Assembly (NCBI GenBank): GCA_023213315.1 | Contig: JAKCPI010010877.1 | Span: 1-64,000, forward strand | From: Euborellia annulipes | Taxonomy: Eukaryota > Arthropoda > Insecta > Dermaptera > Anisolabididae | DNA length: 64,000 nucleotides | Reading direction: 5' to 3' | Shown: piece by piece, positions 43,561-55,165 of the stretch | Layout: each line of letters opens with the position of its first letter | Numbering within the stretch: position 1 is the first letter of the stretch | Position numbers and translations under genes: made by a program | Notes under the pieces: generated by a model | What the model saw: the letters and a program-made list of their open reading frames with translations, nothing else | Database searches by the model: none | Told to the model about the DNA's origin: nothing

Positions 43561-45289
43561 TCTTCATAGAAATTTATTTTTAACAATTACAATGATAATT
43601 TTATTAAAGCAGAGATCTATAGGCCTATATTTCTTAATAAGTCAGATATTTATACTCTCTGAGTTGTATGTAAAAGTTCGGGCTATATTTATGGAAAGGG
43701 AGGGGGTCCGAAGAGAGCGACGCAGCTAGTATTATATTTTAAAATATAATACTAAAGATTTTAATATAGATTTTTTTAAAAGTTTGTGTAAAATTTTTTT
43801 TTTTTTTTAATTAATGGTAAAGTAAAAAAAAAAAACAAAAAACCCCAAAGAGTACTACTAATTTACTGATGTACTTTTTTAGTTTTTTCTAATTTTCTCA
43901 AAATCGGCTCCAACGATTTTGATTAAAATTGAAATATCTGTTATATTTTAGAAACTCTTTAAAACGTATATTCTTATTTTGTTTTTGAAATTATTTGAAG
44001 CACACTTTACTCTTGTACTTCATAGGAAAAATATCAATTTATTAATTTTTACTATTTTTTTTTTTTTTTTTAGCTCAAAAAATGTTCCACATGTTTATTT
44101 AACAAAAAAGAAAATAAAAGATCAAACATTGTCATTTATTCTCTTTTTGCATATTGATCAAATCCTATTCTCTTTAAGCTCTAGTTTTTTTTTTTTTTTT
44201 TGCATATAAATTTATTTTCTCCAGTACATTTCGCCATCGGCCTGATTTTTGTTAAAGCCCCTAGTTAATTATAAAACCTTATCTTCGCTCTTAAATAGCA
44301 ATTTCTCCGACTGCGATTTCGAAATCCTCTCTTGAAAGCTTTAAACGTTGACTTCCCATCCAAATTATCTTCTAGTTTTTTTTTATCCCTTTAAAACAGA
44401 CATAATCTTCACTTTTTATTATTTCTCATCTAATTTTTTTCCCCTTCTATTCATTTTCAATTAAAAAAAAAAGAAGCAGCTAAGACTTAAATAACATTAA
44501 TAAATTAATGTTAAGGAAATATAATCTACCATATTTTAAACTTAGACGAAGTTTAATTATATTTTTAATTACGCCCTAATTAAAATGTCAATCAATAATA
44601 AATGTTAGGAAAAAAAAGAACTTGAAAATTAACATGAGATAAATTTTGTCACAAAATTTAAACATTAGCGGAATAATTGCTTTTAACAAAAAAAAAAAAA
44701 AAAAATATGCATAGACTTAATATTGTCTATCACTCACTGTACATCATAGTTGTGAAAACTATGTTTATAAATTTTACATATTTTCTAATGTAGTTTTGGA
44801 AATTAAATATATATCAGGTCTCCAAAATCTGGTATGACAAACAGAACGTTCAATTACCGTGCAACTAGTCACATCAGATTTTTAAAGTTTAAAAGTTCAC
44901 TAAAATAGAAAAATAATAATTGAATTGCCTCTGGGTAAAAATTCTTGGAATTATGCTAGAGAAATTAAAAAAGATAAAATAGTTATAATAATATTATACT
45001 ATTTTTAATATCCATTGATGATTCTAAAAGAAAAAAAAAAAATTTGAGATTTACAAATATTTTGTCAGCTGATAGGGCGTAAAAAAAAAAAAAATGGGTA
45101 AAATCAAATAAATATTATCATTCCATTAGTCAAATGCAAATGAACTCTAATTTGGTCCTAAAAAGAATGAAGAGTTTGTTTTTTCTGAATAAAAAAAAAA
45201 ATCCGTTTGACCAAATAAAAGCAATTTTTATTGAATTGAAAAAAAAAAACAAGCATGTATTTTTTTCTTGATGAAGAATGAATGATAAG
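43561..45289. repeat. AT-rich spacer with FAM-A pieces
   Basis: 43850-44035 is internal FAM-A (AAAGAGTACTACTAATTTAC to TTGTACTTCATAGGAAAAAT). 44822-44885 is a decayed hairpin (AAATCTGGTATGACAAAC / GTCACATCAGATTTTT). The remainder is poly-A/T with no gene recognised. Confidence 0.55.
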
Positions 45290-45500
45290 ATCAATTTAGA
45301 AAGGTGAGGGGGCTCTGGGAGGTCCTAATGAGACTTGCATTACATCAATCAGCCTCTCTGTGTGTCGGTTCGTTAGGTTTATTTTCGCTCAGAGGTGGAC
45401 CTGAACCTGGACCTGGCAGGAAGCATCTTTCATCTGCGCTTTGACCGAGCGCCGACGACGACCTCTTTAAAAAAAACTCCTCTCTCACTCGATGAAAAAA
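45290..45500. promoter_or_regulatory. Candidate regulatory island or exon
   Basis: Mixed composition, single copy. It holds ATCAATCA (45344-45351), the complement of the Pbx/Hox composite TGATTGAT, near CTAATGAG and GCATTAC. From about 45405 a frame stays open with near-repeated GACCTGAACCTGGACCTG and CGACGACGACC, preceded by an acceptor-like TTTATTTTCGCTCAG. No donor is evident downstream, so an exon is possible but not supported. Confidence 0.38.
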
Positions 45501-45689
45501 AAAAAAAACAATAATTTACAACTTCCCATTTTAAAATGTTTGATATTTATCTAGTCTTTAGGGTATTTTTATTATTCAAATTAAATGTTTAGGTATTTCG
45601 GATAATAAGACTAAATATTTATTGATCATCTCGAACGACTCTTAAAAAATAGCGGCAAAAAAGCTTTTGGTACTTTATACTAAAAAATC

Positions 45690-46020
45690 TGAATACTTTC
45701 TCTTACCTTTCGTAAATGAAAGTTGTGACTTGTGTTTGTCACACCATATTTTTTTGTGTCGATATATATTTAGGGTTACAGTACATTAGAGTTCATTTTG
45801 AAGAAAAAACTAAAAAAGTACATTAGTAAAATAATAGTACTCTTTGGCCGATTTTGTTCAAAAGCGCGCCTCAAATCTAAAATTTCAACCTCGTCGTTTA
45901 TTTTGATCTCAGAAAGGCAAACAGACCATTTTGCGAGACCTTTTTTGGACTTAAGGGACCTCAAAATGTAGATATCCATTTTTGACATGAATCCAATACC
46001 TTTCTCTATATATACCGTAT
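45690..46020 (-). repeat. FAM-A copy, minus
   Basis: TCTCTTACCTTTCGTAAATG, TTGTCACACCATATTTTTTT, AATAGTACTCTTTGGCCGAT, GACATGAATCCAATACC. Confidence 0.7.
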
Positions 46021-47060
46021 ACTCACCAGCTCAACCGCCCACCCTGTTTGTATTTTCTGAGAATACGATTATTGTATAAATGTTATTTTTTTGTAATATA
46101 ATAATTATACAATAAATTATCACCGGTATTTAATATTATTTTGACACATGGAAGAAACGTTTTTGATTACTTTGAGCATATAAATTTCGAAATTATAAGA
46201 CGGTTAATTGTGCCGGGGAGTCTTAAAATGGTAAGAGACAGTGAAATATATTGGTATGAATATTAAAGAAAAAAAAATTAATTACGAGAAAAATAAATTT
46301 TGATCTTTTTTTCTTTACATTAATATCCTGAAGATGATCACAAACTATCGACAAAACGTCGCTTTAAATAAAGTTGCCTGAAATTTTCTTCATTTTTGTT
46401 AATTTCTTCATTAACCTTTCCTTAATTATGTGATGCAATTTCGCAGATAATTCTTATAAAAATACGTAACTTTCAGAAATTTTTAATTTACGCTATTTAA
46501 GGCTTCCTATTGTAAACATATACGAGTATATTATATTATTAACTAATATAGAGTGATGGTTATCGGGGAGACGTTCAACACGTCGATTCCTTGGGGCTAC
46601 CAACAAGAGATTCGCCGCTCTTGGCCTAAAGAAAAATATATATAAATCTTATTTTTGTCTATTTGTTAAAATTTATATTTCTTTGAGTATTAAATGAAAA
46701 AAAAAAAGAAAAAATTTAATTATATAACAATTTTTATTATTTTTAATTTGAGAGATTTAATTATTAAAATTAATTAGCTTTAATTTAAAACGATACAGAA
46801 CCCAATGTTTTCCTATGGAAAAATTCTGCATTTTTGAGCCTCCTCATTTGAGAAGTATTTTCCCTGAACTTTATAAGGGTGCAAAATTTCTTTTCAAAAC
46901 AGCAAGTTTGTTATATTTTAGACAGTCTGTATAGTTTCTTTTACGATTATTATTACACTTTTCTTTTTATTTATCTTCAAATTATAGACACCATACTTTT
47001 TTTTTTTTTACGAAGTATTTATTTACTTTATTAAGAGTGAAATTTCATAAAGTATTCAAA
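46021..47060. repeat. Spacer, hammerhead-like motif, GATGG repeat and FAM-E
   Basis: 46329-46365 plus: CTGAAGATGATCACAAACTA then TCGACAAAACGTCG. 46553-46630: GATGGTTATCGGGGAGACGT repeat. 46690-47060: FAM-E minus (AATTTGAGAGATTTAATTAT, AACCCAATGTTTTCCTATGG, TTACGAAGTATTTATTTACT). Confidence 0.55.
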
Positions 47061-47254
47061 ATTAAATTTATCCTTTCCTTAAATAAATTTATTAATATAT
47101 TTAGCAAGTTTATAGGCAAGTTTTAAAGGTAAATTGAAACACTCTAAAGTATGATGATGATGATTAAGATTAGGGCGCGTCTTCTTTAATCAAGTTGGGA
47201 AATTTTATTTTATGGTTGATAAACTAATTATACTACTAGATAAAAATATGTCAA
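47061..47254. other. Spacer
   Basis: A GATGATGATGATTAAGATTA stretch; otherwise nothing. Confidence 0.3.
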
Positions 47255-47540
47255 AAAATTTCATGGGCGTTGGTGGTTGGTTTTTTTTTATTATTTTTGG
47301 TCACCTGGGGTTGAATGACTGACACACACACACACTCACAAAATATCGCACGCGCTATAAAATTAAAAAATTTATATATATTACTTTTATCGCCATATGT
47401 TTAGACACGCACGGGATGACAGGAGGTGAAAAATCTCGCGTTAGGGAGATAAATTAGATCTCTCTCGGCTCTAAGCGCAAAAAAAAAAAAAAAAAAATTA
47501 ATGTGGCTAAAAATTGCAGAGGCGGGCAGAAAATTTTCAT
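47255..47540. promoter_or_regulatory. Candidate conserved non-coding island
   Basis: TTGGTCACCTGGGGTTGAAT, an (AC)n run, GCACGGGATGACAGGAGGTG (Meis-like TGACAG and an AGGTG core) and CTCGCGTTAGGGAGATAAAT. Single copy here; no coding frame. Confidence 0.3.
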
Positions 47541-47734
47541 AATTTCCCTGCGGAGACAAATATATAAATAGATGATCTAATTAACTAGTTATAACAAAAA
47601 AAAAAAAACTTGACTATTAATAATACCTCTCGTCTATTAAAACCATCGTTTCATTTTTCGTTTCATAAATTTCAAATTAATTAAAAATGATCCTTTTGAT
47701 TAAAGAGTTAAGAAGAAAAAAGGATTTTCTTGTT

Positions 47735-48237
47735 ATAAAAGAAAATCTGGTGTTACTGGTCGCACAGCACAGAAAGTTGTGTTCTGTGCTTATCTCACCA
47801 GATTTTTTATGTCCACATTTATAGAATGCTAGATGTAAAATTTATAAACAAAAAGATTATTCCTATGAGGTACAAGAGTAAAGTGTGCTTCAAACAGTTT
47901 TGAGTGTAAAATGAGAATATACATTTTAAAGAGTATCTAATAAATAATTAATTTATGAATTTTAATCAAAATTGTTTGAGTGAATTTTGAGAAAATCGGA
48001 AAAAATTAAAAAAGTAGACAAGTAAAGTACTAGTACTTTTTGTCTGAATTTGTTTAAATTTTATGAGTTACATGCCCGGGCGGCACTTAACTTAAATATA
48101 TAATTTCAATTTCTCAGCTTTTTTCGTTTTTGAGATATCTTGATCACAAACAGACAGACCCACTTTTTTGGACTCAGGGGACTTCAAAACGTGATTACCA
48201 TCAAAATCTCGATATCGAATTTTATTCTAATAATTTT
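47735..48237 (-). repeat. FAM-A copy, minus
   Basis: Terminal hairpin AAAATCTGGTGTTACTGGTC / CTCACCAGATTTTTTATGTC, then GAGGTACAAGAGTAAAGTGT and CAGACAGACCCACTTTTTTG. Confidence 0.75.
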
Positions 48238-48771
48238 ACTTTCTCTTACCCTATTTTTCTATTTATATCATTTTACGTATATAAGAATATCTGTCTGTGC
48301 GTGTTTGTGTCTGTGAACAAAATATCTCAGGAACTAAAAGAGATACGAGGTTGAAATTTTATATTTAAGTTAGGCACCCACCCAAGGGGTGAAAATAAAC
48401 TTTTGAACAAAATCGGCCAAAAAGTACTAGTACTTTACTAATGATACTTTTTCAGTTTTTTTCGATTTTCTCAAAATTCGCTCCAACGATTTTGTTTAAA
48501 ATTCATAAATGAACTATTTTTTAGATGCTCTTTAAAAAGTATATCAGTGATATTTTTCGTGGAAATTGTTTGAAGTACACTTTACTGATGTGGAATTATG
48601 CGTAGCTTAGCGCCATCCATCTATGAATCATCGCGTGGTCAAGTTTGGAACTAAAGTGCTAAGAGCAACTAAATATATCTCGACACAAAAAATCTGGTGT
48701 GATAAGCACAGTACACAACTTTCTCTTACCATTTGGCAAGAGTGCTGTGCGACCAGTCATACCAGATTTTT
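48238..48771 (+). mobile_element. FAM-A copy, plus, tail-to-tail with the previous
   Basis: ACTTTCTCTTACCC, GTCTGTGAACAAAATATCTC, AAAAAGTACTAGTACTTTAC and the hairpin AAATCTGGTGTGATAAGCAC / AGTCATACCAGATTTTTA. This subtype has CTGATGTGGAATTATGCGTA and CATCCATCTATGAATCAT instead of the GGTTGCCATGG block; it is shared with 56308-56880 and 59120-59640, so FAM-A has at least two subfamilies. Confidence 0.78.
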
Positions 48772-49879
48772 ATCCTTCGATCACATTTTAAATATTACTA
48801 AATATCTATTGATAACAAAAAAAAAAAAAAAACTCATCAAAACAAAAGAAAATTTATGCTCTCTGCTGATGTATTCTTTAATCCTTGATTATAAATTCAT
48901 AATTCTTGTTCTGAAATCCGATCAAATCGACTCACAAAAAAAAAAAAAAAAACGAACAGAACTCTGCCTGTTTGCGTGACATTTGAATTTCAAAAAAACA
49001 TCATTTTAAAAACGATCAAGACGTGTTAATGATTGATGTCTGTCTGTCTGTCTGTCTGTCTATCAGGCATTGGAATTATTTCTGTTTGGAAATAAAAGAA
49101 AGAGGCGTCAAGATCTCTTTTTTTTTTCTCTTCAAGTCCCTTTTTAATTATTATCTTATCTTACTAATAAATATAATAAATAAATTTCCTTCGAGACTGA
49201 TTAGAATTTATTTTCTAACAAAATTGAATTTGAAAAATTGATAAGTTGCCGTCGTCTCGGGGTCGCGTTCCTTTTTTTTTTTTTTCTTTCTTGAATTCCA
49301 TTAAAGTCGCGTGCTTTTCCAATATTTATATTGAAAGCAACATTTTTCATAATCTTTCTCATAAATAAAGAAAAATTAAAAGATAATAAAAAAAAATTAT
49401 GTCTGAAGATCTTGATCGTAAATTTATGTTTTATCTTTGAACTTGATGTAGAAAGAAATCAATTAAATTTTATTTAAAAAAAAAAATCAGTCTATTCTTT
49501 CTAAAGTGTAATTGTTGGAATACGCAATAATGCATTAATCCAACGGGCCTAAAAAGGTATATTTTATAAATTAATTAAAGACCCGCTTAGAGGCGCCAGT
49601 CATAGGTGGATAGGTCCAAACAAACAATACATAAATTTAAATACAACAATAACAAGCAAAACAAACAAACAAAAAATTATAACGTTACGTTATTAGCCAA
49701 GTAAAAAAAAAAAAATATTGATAGAATAGAAAATAAATAAATCATTGAAACAAAAAAGTGTATCATATTTGAATTCAATTGTTAGATTGAAAAGTAAAAA
49801 TTTTTTGGTATAAAAAATTTTATTGGAATTAATTAAACGCCAGACGACGGAATAATGAATCACCCCAAAGGGCCTAAAG
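48772..49879. other. AT-rich spacer
   Basis: (CTGT)n near 49037-49060, poly-A tracts, AACGTTACGTTATTAGCC near 49682. No gene, small frames are compositional. Confidence 0.4.
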
Positions 49880-50340
49880 CATAGTTATTATTTTTTTTTT
49901 ATAAATAAATAGCCTGTTTCAACAGTTTCGGTCATTATTTGACCATCATCAGATCAGCACAATACAATACATTTGAAGCATGAGAACACAACAAGTGAAT
50001 ATTAAATTTTAAAAAATTATCACTTTAAATTTCTTATTTTACTTTTATTTGAATATACTAGCCCCGTCGCCTGCCTTCGGCGGGTTCCCCACCTAAACAG
50101 AAGTAGCTACTTCGTCCCAGTGGAACCTCACCTCAGCTGGGCTATGTTTTTTTCTTATACATTTTCTATTGTTCAAATAAAAGTAAAATTGAAACCTACT
50201 GTATATTATAGATTTAAAGTAATTTCATATGTATTCTTTAAAATTTAATAATATTCACTTATTGTGTTCTCATATTTCAATTTTTATTAAATTCCAAAAC
50301 TTGATGATGGTCAAATATTGACCGAAACTGGGAAAACGAT
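49880..50340. repeat. Fold-back element with FAM-D-like core
   Basis: Left: ACAGTTTCGGTCATTATTTG ACCATCATCAG. Right: TTGATGATGGTCAAATATTG ACCGAAACTG. Flanking AAACGCCAGACGACGG and CCGTCTTGCGTTTAATT are also inverted. The core holds CTAGCCCCGTCGCCTGCCTT and GAACCTCACCTCAGCTGGGC, a FAM-D-type GC-rich end. Confidence 0.65.
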
Positions 50341-50444
50341 CAGCCGTCTTGCGTTTAATTAAATCCATATGTAAATTTAAATACAGTTTTTATTTAAAAA
50401 AAAAAAAATATATATATATATTTTTTTAACAATTTCTAAACAAA

Positions 50445-50760
50445 ACTTAAATATAAAATTTCAACCACCTAGGAATTCGTTTTTGAGATATTTTGTTCAC
50501 AGACAGACAGACCATTTTGCGGGACCCACTTTTTTGGACTCAAGGAACGTCAAAATCTCGACATCCAATTTTCGACATGAATCCAATACTTTCTCTCCTA
50601 TATGATATATTACATATATAGGTAAGATAAATAACATTTCACTAGTCAATAAAACCTGTTTCTCTTTCAATTAGTGTCAGAACTGTTACTGAGATGAGTT
50701 ATGCATATTTTTCAACAGTTTCGGTCAATATTTGACCATCATCAAGTTTGGAATACAATA
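50445..50760 (-). repeat. FAM-A fragment and a hammerhead-like motif
   Basis: 50445-50635: TAAATATAAAATTTCAACCA, CACAGACAGACAGACCATTT, GACATGAATCCAATACTTTC, TAGGTAAGATAAA. 50715-50745 minus: TTGATGATGGTCAAATATTG ACCGAAACTG, a copy of the previous fold-back's end. Confidence 0.65.
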
Positions 50761-50859
50761 CCAAATATTGTAAATATTAAATTTTAAATCTTTATATATA
50801 TACAGGATTTATAATGTTGAGTTGGAGCTTCACAATCATTTTCTTTAATTAATAATTTT

Positions 50860-51300
50860 TTTTGAAATAACAAAAACCGGATTTATAAGAATTGGATTGG
50901 AAATGTTAATGTGCAAATCCGTCTGCACCTTAGAAGAGCGTGTGATGGCCTTTTATGTCTGCCGTTGCCATTCAAGGGATCAGAGGCCATGCACTCAAGT
51001 TGTTAACGAAGGTCTCTAGCTATTACAATATTGCTTTGAGCTCTCTCTCTTTCTCTTTCTCTCACTTGCTCTCTCTCTCTCATCTCCTCCTCCATCAAAC
51101 TCCCTTCCTTTCTTCCACATATTCCTCCACAAAGCCCAGTTTGTATGGTCTAAACTTTATTAGCAAATGTACTTTATCTGTCTGTGTGGTAAATTACAGA
51201 ATCGCATCAGAGTGAATTCATTTGCTATTGGAAGGGAGTGAGTGCTGCAAAGTTCACGCTACCAGTTTCTATACAATTGAATTTATATGTATGTATGGTG
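50860..51300. promoter_or_regulatory. Candidate conserved non-coding island
   Basis: TTAATGTGCAAATCC (POU-like), GATGGCCTTTTATGTCTGCC (AbdB/Cdx-like TTTTATG), GCCATTCAAGGGATCAGAGG and AGCCCAGTTTGTATGGTCTA around a CT-rich tract. Frames at 50955-51215 and 51222-51536 are partly pyrimidine-tract translations with no domain, and the second runs into FAM-A. Single copy in the window. Confidence 0.4.
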
Positions 51301-51489
51301 TGTGTGTGTGCGCTATGGTAACTTGTATACACAGCTATTATATTGAGGAATGCCCGATCGCAAAACATCTTGAAAGATCAACTTTTGATGGATTACTTTC
51401 TATTGAGAAAAATACATTAAAAAAAAAATACCTTCTTTTAAGATACGATTTCGGTTTTTTCTCTCTTCTTTTTTTATATATACCCCTAT

Positions 51490-52155
51490 ATAGAGAAAAA
51501 GTATTGGATTCATGTCGAGATTTTGAGGTCCCCTAAGTCCTAAAAAGTGGGTCCCGCAAAATGGCTTGTCTGTTTAAGGTTGAAATTTCATATTTAAAAT
51601 AGGCATCCTCAGGGCACGTGACACGAAGCTTTTGAACAAACTCGGCCAAAAAGTACTAGTATTTTACTGATATACTACTTTTTCAGTATTTTTTTAAAAT
51701 TCGCTCTTTTAAATTAATTATTTCTTAGATTCTCTTTAAAATGTATATTCTCATTTCACCCTTGAAGTTGTTTGAAGCACACTTTACTCTTGTACTTCAT
51801 AGGAAATATAAGAGAAATAGTTACCGTGGTAACAACCCACACAGCACAAAATATTGCAGCAATGCTGCAGAAATAATGCGAATCTTGCTCAATATTGACA
51901 ATATTGCAGCAACATTGATGTAATATTGCTGCAATGTTGCAAAAAGGCGGACATAGGAATATTGTCGCTGCAATATTGCCAATAATTTGCAAGATTTGCA
52001 ATATTGATTACAATATTTCTGCAACATTGCTGCAATATTTTGTGCTGTGTGGGAAATATATCAGTGGAAACTAAATATATTCGAAAACAAGTTCAAAATA
52101 TACCTTTCATTTACCGTTGTGTGCTGCAAGACAAGTCACACCAGATTTTTTGTTT
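51490..52155 (+). repeat. FAM-A copy, plus, split by a palindromic MITE
   Basis: AGAAAAAGTATTGGATTCAT through ATAGTTACCGTGGTAACAA, then the insertion, then AAATATATCAGTGGAAACTA and the CAAGTCACACCAGATTTTTT end. Confidence 0.75.
51836..52053. mobile_element. Palindromic MITE of TTGCTGCAATATTGC motifs
   Basis: 218 bp. CCCACACAGCACAAAATATT and its complement form the ends, with pairing continuing through GCAGCAATGCTGCAGAAAT. The interior is made of ATATTGC/GCAATATT units in both orientations, so multiple alternative hairpins are possible. Any target duplication is at most 1-2 bp. No coding capacity; the three frames here are translations of the palindrome. Confidence 0.75.
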
Positions 52156-52283
52156 GTTTGTTCGGGATCAGTAAGTTGTCATAATCTTCTTCATTATTGT
52201 TTTGAAGAAAATAGCCTTTCATTAATTTAAATAGCTCCTATGTCAGCTTGTTTCTTGTCAGATTGTCTTGTAATATAATTTTT
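52156..52283. other. Spacer
   Basis: Nothing recognised. Confidence 0.3.
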
Positions 52284-52284
52284 T

Positions 52285-52969
52285 ACTTTCTCTTACCTAT
52301 GTATATATGTAATATATATATAGAGAGAAAGTATTGGATTCATGTCAAAAATTCGATGTCGAGATTTTGATGGATCTTCACGTTTTGAGGTCCCCTGAAT
52401 CCAAAAAGTGGTTTTCGCGACATGGTCTGTCTGTGGGTGGGTGGGTGGGTGGGTGGGTGGGTGTGTGGGTGGGTGTGTGTTCAATTTTAAGCATGAAGGA
52501 ATTGAGCTATGAGGCTTAAATTTTATATATAAGTTAAACACCCCCCGGGACCGGAAAAATAAGCTTTTAATCAAAATCGGCCAAAGAGTACTAGTACTTT
52601 ACTGATGTACTTTTTCAGTTTTTTTCGATTTTCTCAAAATTCGCTCTAACGATTTTGATTAAAATTCAAAAAATCAATTATTTTTTAGATGCTCTTTCAA
52701 ATGTATATTCTCGTTTTGCCCTCAAAATTGTTTGAAGCACACTTTACTCTTGTGCTTCATAGGAAAGATAGGAGAAATGGTTGCCATGGTAACAAATTAT
52801 AAATATTTTCCCATACTTATAAATTTTACATCTGAATTCAAATATTCCCTACTGCCGGGAACTAAATACATGTCGACACAAAAATCTGGTGTGACAAGCA
52901 CAGTACACAACTTTCGATTACCGAAGGTAAGAGAAAGTTGTGTGCTGTCCCAGTCACACCAGATTTTTT
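52285..52969 (+). mobile_element. FAM-A, near full-length, with GGGT microsatellite
   Basis: Very similar to 5186-5893, including the (GGGT)n at about 52434-52480, GGTTGCCATGGTAACAAATT and the CTTTCGATTACCGAAGGTAA loop. The shared expansion marks a subfamily. Confidence 0.82.
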
Positions 52970-53155
52970 GTGTTAGATCTTGTCATGGTTAAGCTTATTA
53001 TTATTTCTTTTTTGTGGTTTCAAATTTAGAAACCTTATTAAGTCGAATAAAAAATTCATTTATCTCTTTATAAGTACCTGCTATCATTATCAATAGAAGA
53101 AATTTGATCTAATAATTGTAACGCCTTTCTTCAGAAACACTTGACGTTGATTTAT

Positions 53156-53740
53156 ACTTTCTCTTACCTATATATATATACAGAGAAAGATAGTATTGGA
53201 TTCATGTCAAAAAATTCGATGTCGAAATTTTGATGCACGTTTTGAGGTCCCCTGAGTCCAAAAAAGTGGGTCTGTCTGAGAACAAAATAAAGTACACAAG
53301 AAATGAGGTTGAAATATTATATTTAAGTTAGGTACCCCGCTGGCACGTGAGCTTTTGAACAAAATCGCATGAAAAGTACTAGTACTTTACTAATTTTCAG
53401 TTTTTTTCCGGACTATGAATTAAATATCTCAAGAACGAAAAAAGCTAAGATGTTGAAATTTGATATTTAAATTAGATGTCCACGTGGCACGTGACACGAA
53501 GTTTTTGAACAAAATCAACCAAAGAGTACTAGTACTTTACTGATGTACTTTTTCACTATTTTTTGATTTTCTCTAACGATTTTGATTAAAATTCATAAAT
53601 CGATTATTTTAGGAGAAATAGTAACAAAATATAATTTTTTCCCAAGTTTATAAATTTTACATCTAGAATTTCACACTGGTGTGAGGAGAACAGAACGCAC
53701 CTTTCAATTCCCCGAGGTATACCAGTCACACCAGGTTTTT
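53156..53740 (+). repeat. FAM-A copy, plus, rearranged
   Basis: ACTTTCTCTTACC, then the segment from GAAATATTATATTTAAGTTA to ACTAGTACTTTAC appears twice (about 53310-53390 and 53455-53545): an internal duplication. The terminal hairpin is worn (CACTGGTGTGAGGAGAAC / AGTCACACCAGG). Confidence 0.72.
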
Positions 53741-54049
53741 TTTTTCCCCGAGTTGAATAATCCGATATAAGCCTTTAATTATAATAAAAAACAAGACTTT
53801 CCATTTTGGTTTTTTTTTTTTTTTTTTTTTTGTTTGTTTAGAATGACAAATAAAAGAAGAAACTTAACTTTTATTTTATTTAAAAACTTTTTGTTCTCTC
53901 CAACCTCCCTAAGTGAATATCTTTGTGTTTGTGTGTGTACTTAATAAAAAATTATGAACCTAAACTCTGCTATTTTCTCAAAATAATATCCAAATGCTTT
54001 TTAAAGTTTATATTATAATATAATATAGGGAATTTTTTTTTTTTTTTTT
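53741..54049. other. AT-rich spacer with long T tracts
   Basis: Nothing recognised. Confidence 0.35.
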
Positions 54050-54400
54050 AAACTAAAAGCTGCCTACTGTGTCTCCATTAGCAGGCGAATTTGAGGCCGG
54101 GCGTCACCTCGCTTAATGCATCGGCAGCAACTGAAATGGATACTCCCAACGCGGAGATCCTTAGGGATGCTCGCCCAGGAATGTTACATATTCACGCGCT
54201 GGGACTCGGGTCGTCCGTTGTGTTAATTGCCAGGCCGACATGTGAATAGATTCCCAAGGGTCCGCCATTCCCCAAAAGATGGCTCTTGTTAACTGGGCTT
54301 TATGATCCACCTATTGCAAATAACGCGTCCCCAAACAGAAGAAGCTAATTATTCTATTACAATATCAATTCCCACTACTAATAAATAAATATGACGTCAT
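54050..54400. promoter_or_regulatory. Strong candidate conserved non-coding element
   Basis: About 290 bp of balanced, non-repetitive sequence with sharp edges against T-tract and AT-rich DNA. It contains CTCCATTAGCAGGCG, TCGCTTAATGCATCGG, TGTTAATTGCCAGG (homeodomain), AAAGATGGCTCTTG, GCTTTATGATCC (posterior Hox/Cdx-like) and TATTGCAAATAACG (POU/C-EBP-like). No frame stays open across it and there are no splice sites in place. The best-looking enhancer candidate of the window, by inspection only. Confidence 0.5.
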
Positions 54401-55165
54401 ATATGTAAAATAAATTGGTCTTCATAACAATTAAATCTTTCTTATTATATTCTCAAAGAACAGGAAAATTATTTTCCTGTAACTTTTTGAGCTATTTAAG
54501 TTACGATTTCCCACATAAGAAAATGTATATATTTATGTATTCTATGAAAAAATCAAAGCCAATTAATTATAATAAAATAAAATAATTAAATCTCTTAAAT
54601 GAAATATTAATATTATATTTTTTCTGGCCAACTTTATTTAATTTAAACTAACACGATGTTTAATTATTAATTTTTGTGGTGATTTAAGATAATAAACATT
54701 AATTTTAACTTTTTTTTTTAGTATTATTAAACAACAAGCCTGAAGATGATCCCACAAGATCGAAACGTCGTTTTTCTTTTCATTAAATTAAAGTGGACCT
54801 CAATTTTTGTTATTTTCTTCATCAATCGCTGGTCATAGACCTTTTTTTTAACCTTATTCAATTTTTTAAGAACTCTTTTTTTTTAACATGACTCTCTGCA
54901 ACAAGCTTATAAAAATCAAACACCACTGATAGTCAATTAAAGGAAAAAATATAATTATAATAATTTTTATAATATTTCATTTGAGAGATTTTATTACAAT
55001 TATTTGGCTTTGATTTTTCATAGAATACACAAAGATTTCCTCAAACATTTTCTTATGTGGAAAACTGTAACTTCAACAATTAATAACTCAAAAAGTTACA
55101 GGGAAATAATTTCCCTATTTTTCTTTGAGCATATAAAAATCAGTTTCGAAATTCCTACGTATCAG
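54401..55165. repeat. FAM-D fragments in opposite orientation around a hammerhead-like motif
   Basis: 54455-54545 (AGGAAAATTATTTTCCTGTA, GAGCTATTTAAGTTACGATT) and 55030-55160 (AAAACTGTAACTTCAACAAT, AACTCAAAAAGTTACAGGGA) face each other, with FAM-E pieces inside them. 54740-54772 plus reads CTGAAGATGATCCCACAAGA TCGAAACGTCG with a GATC/GATC stem. Confidence 0.6.
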
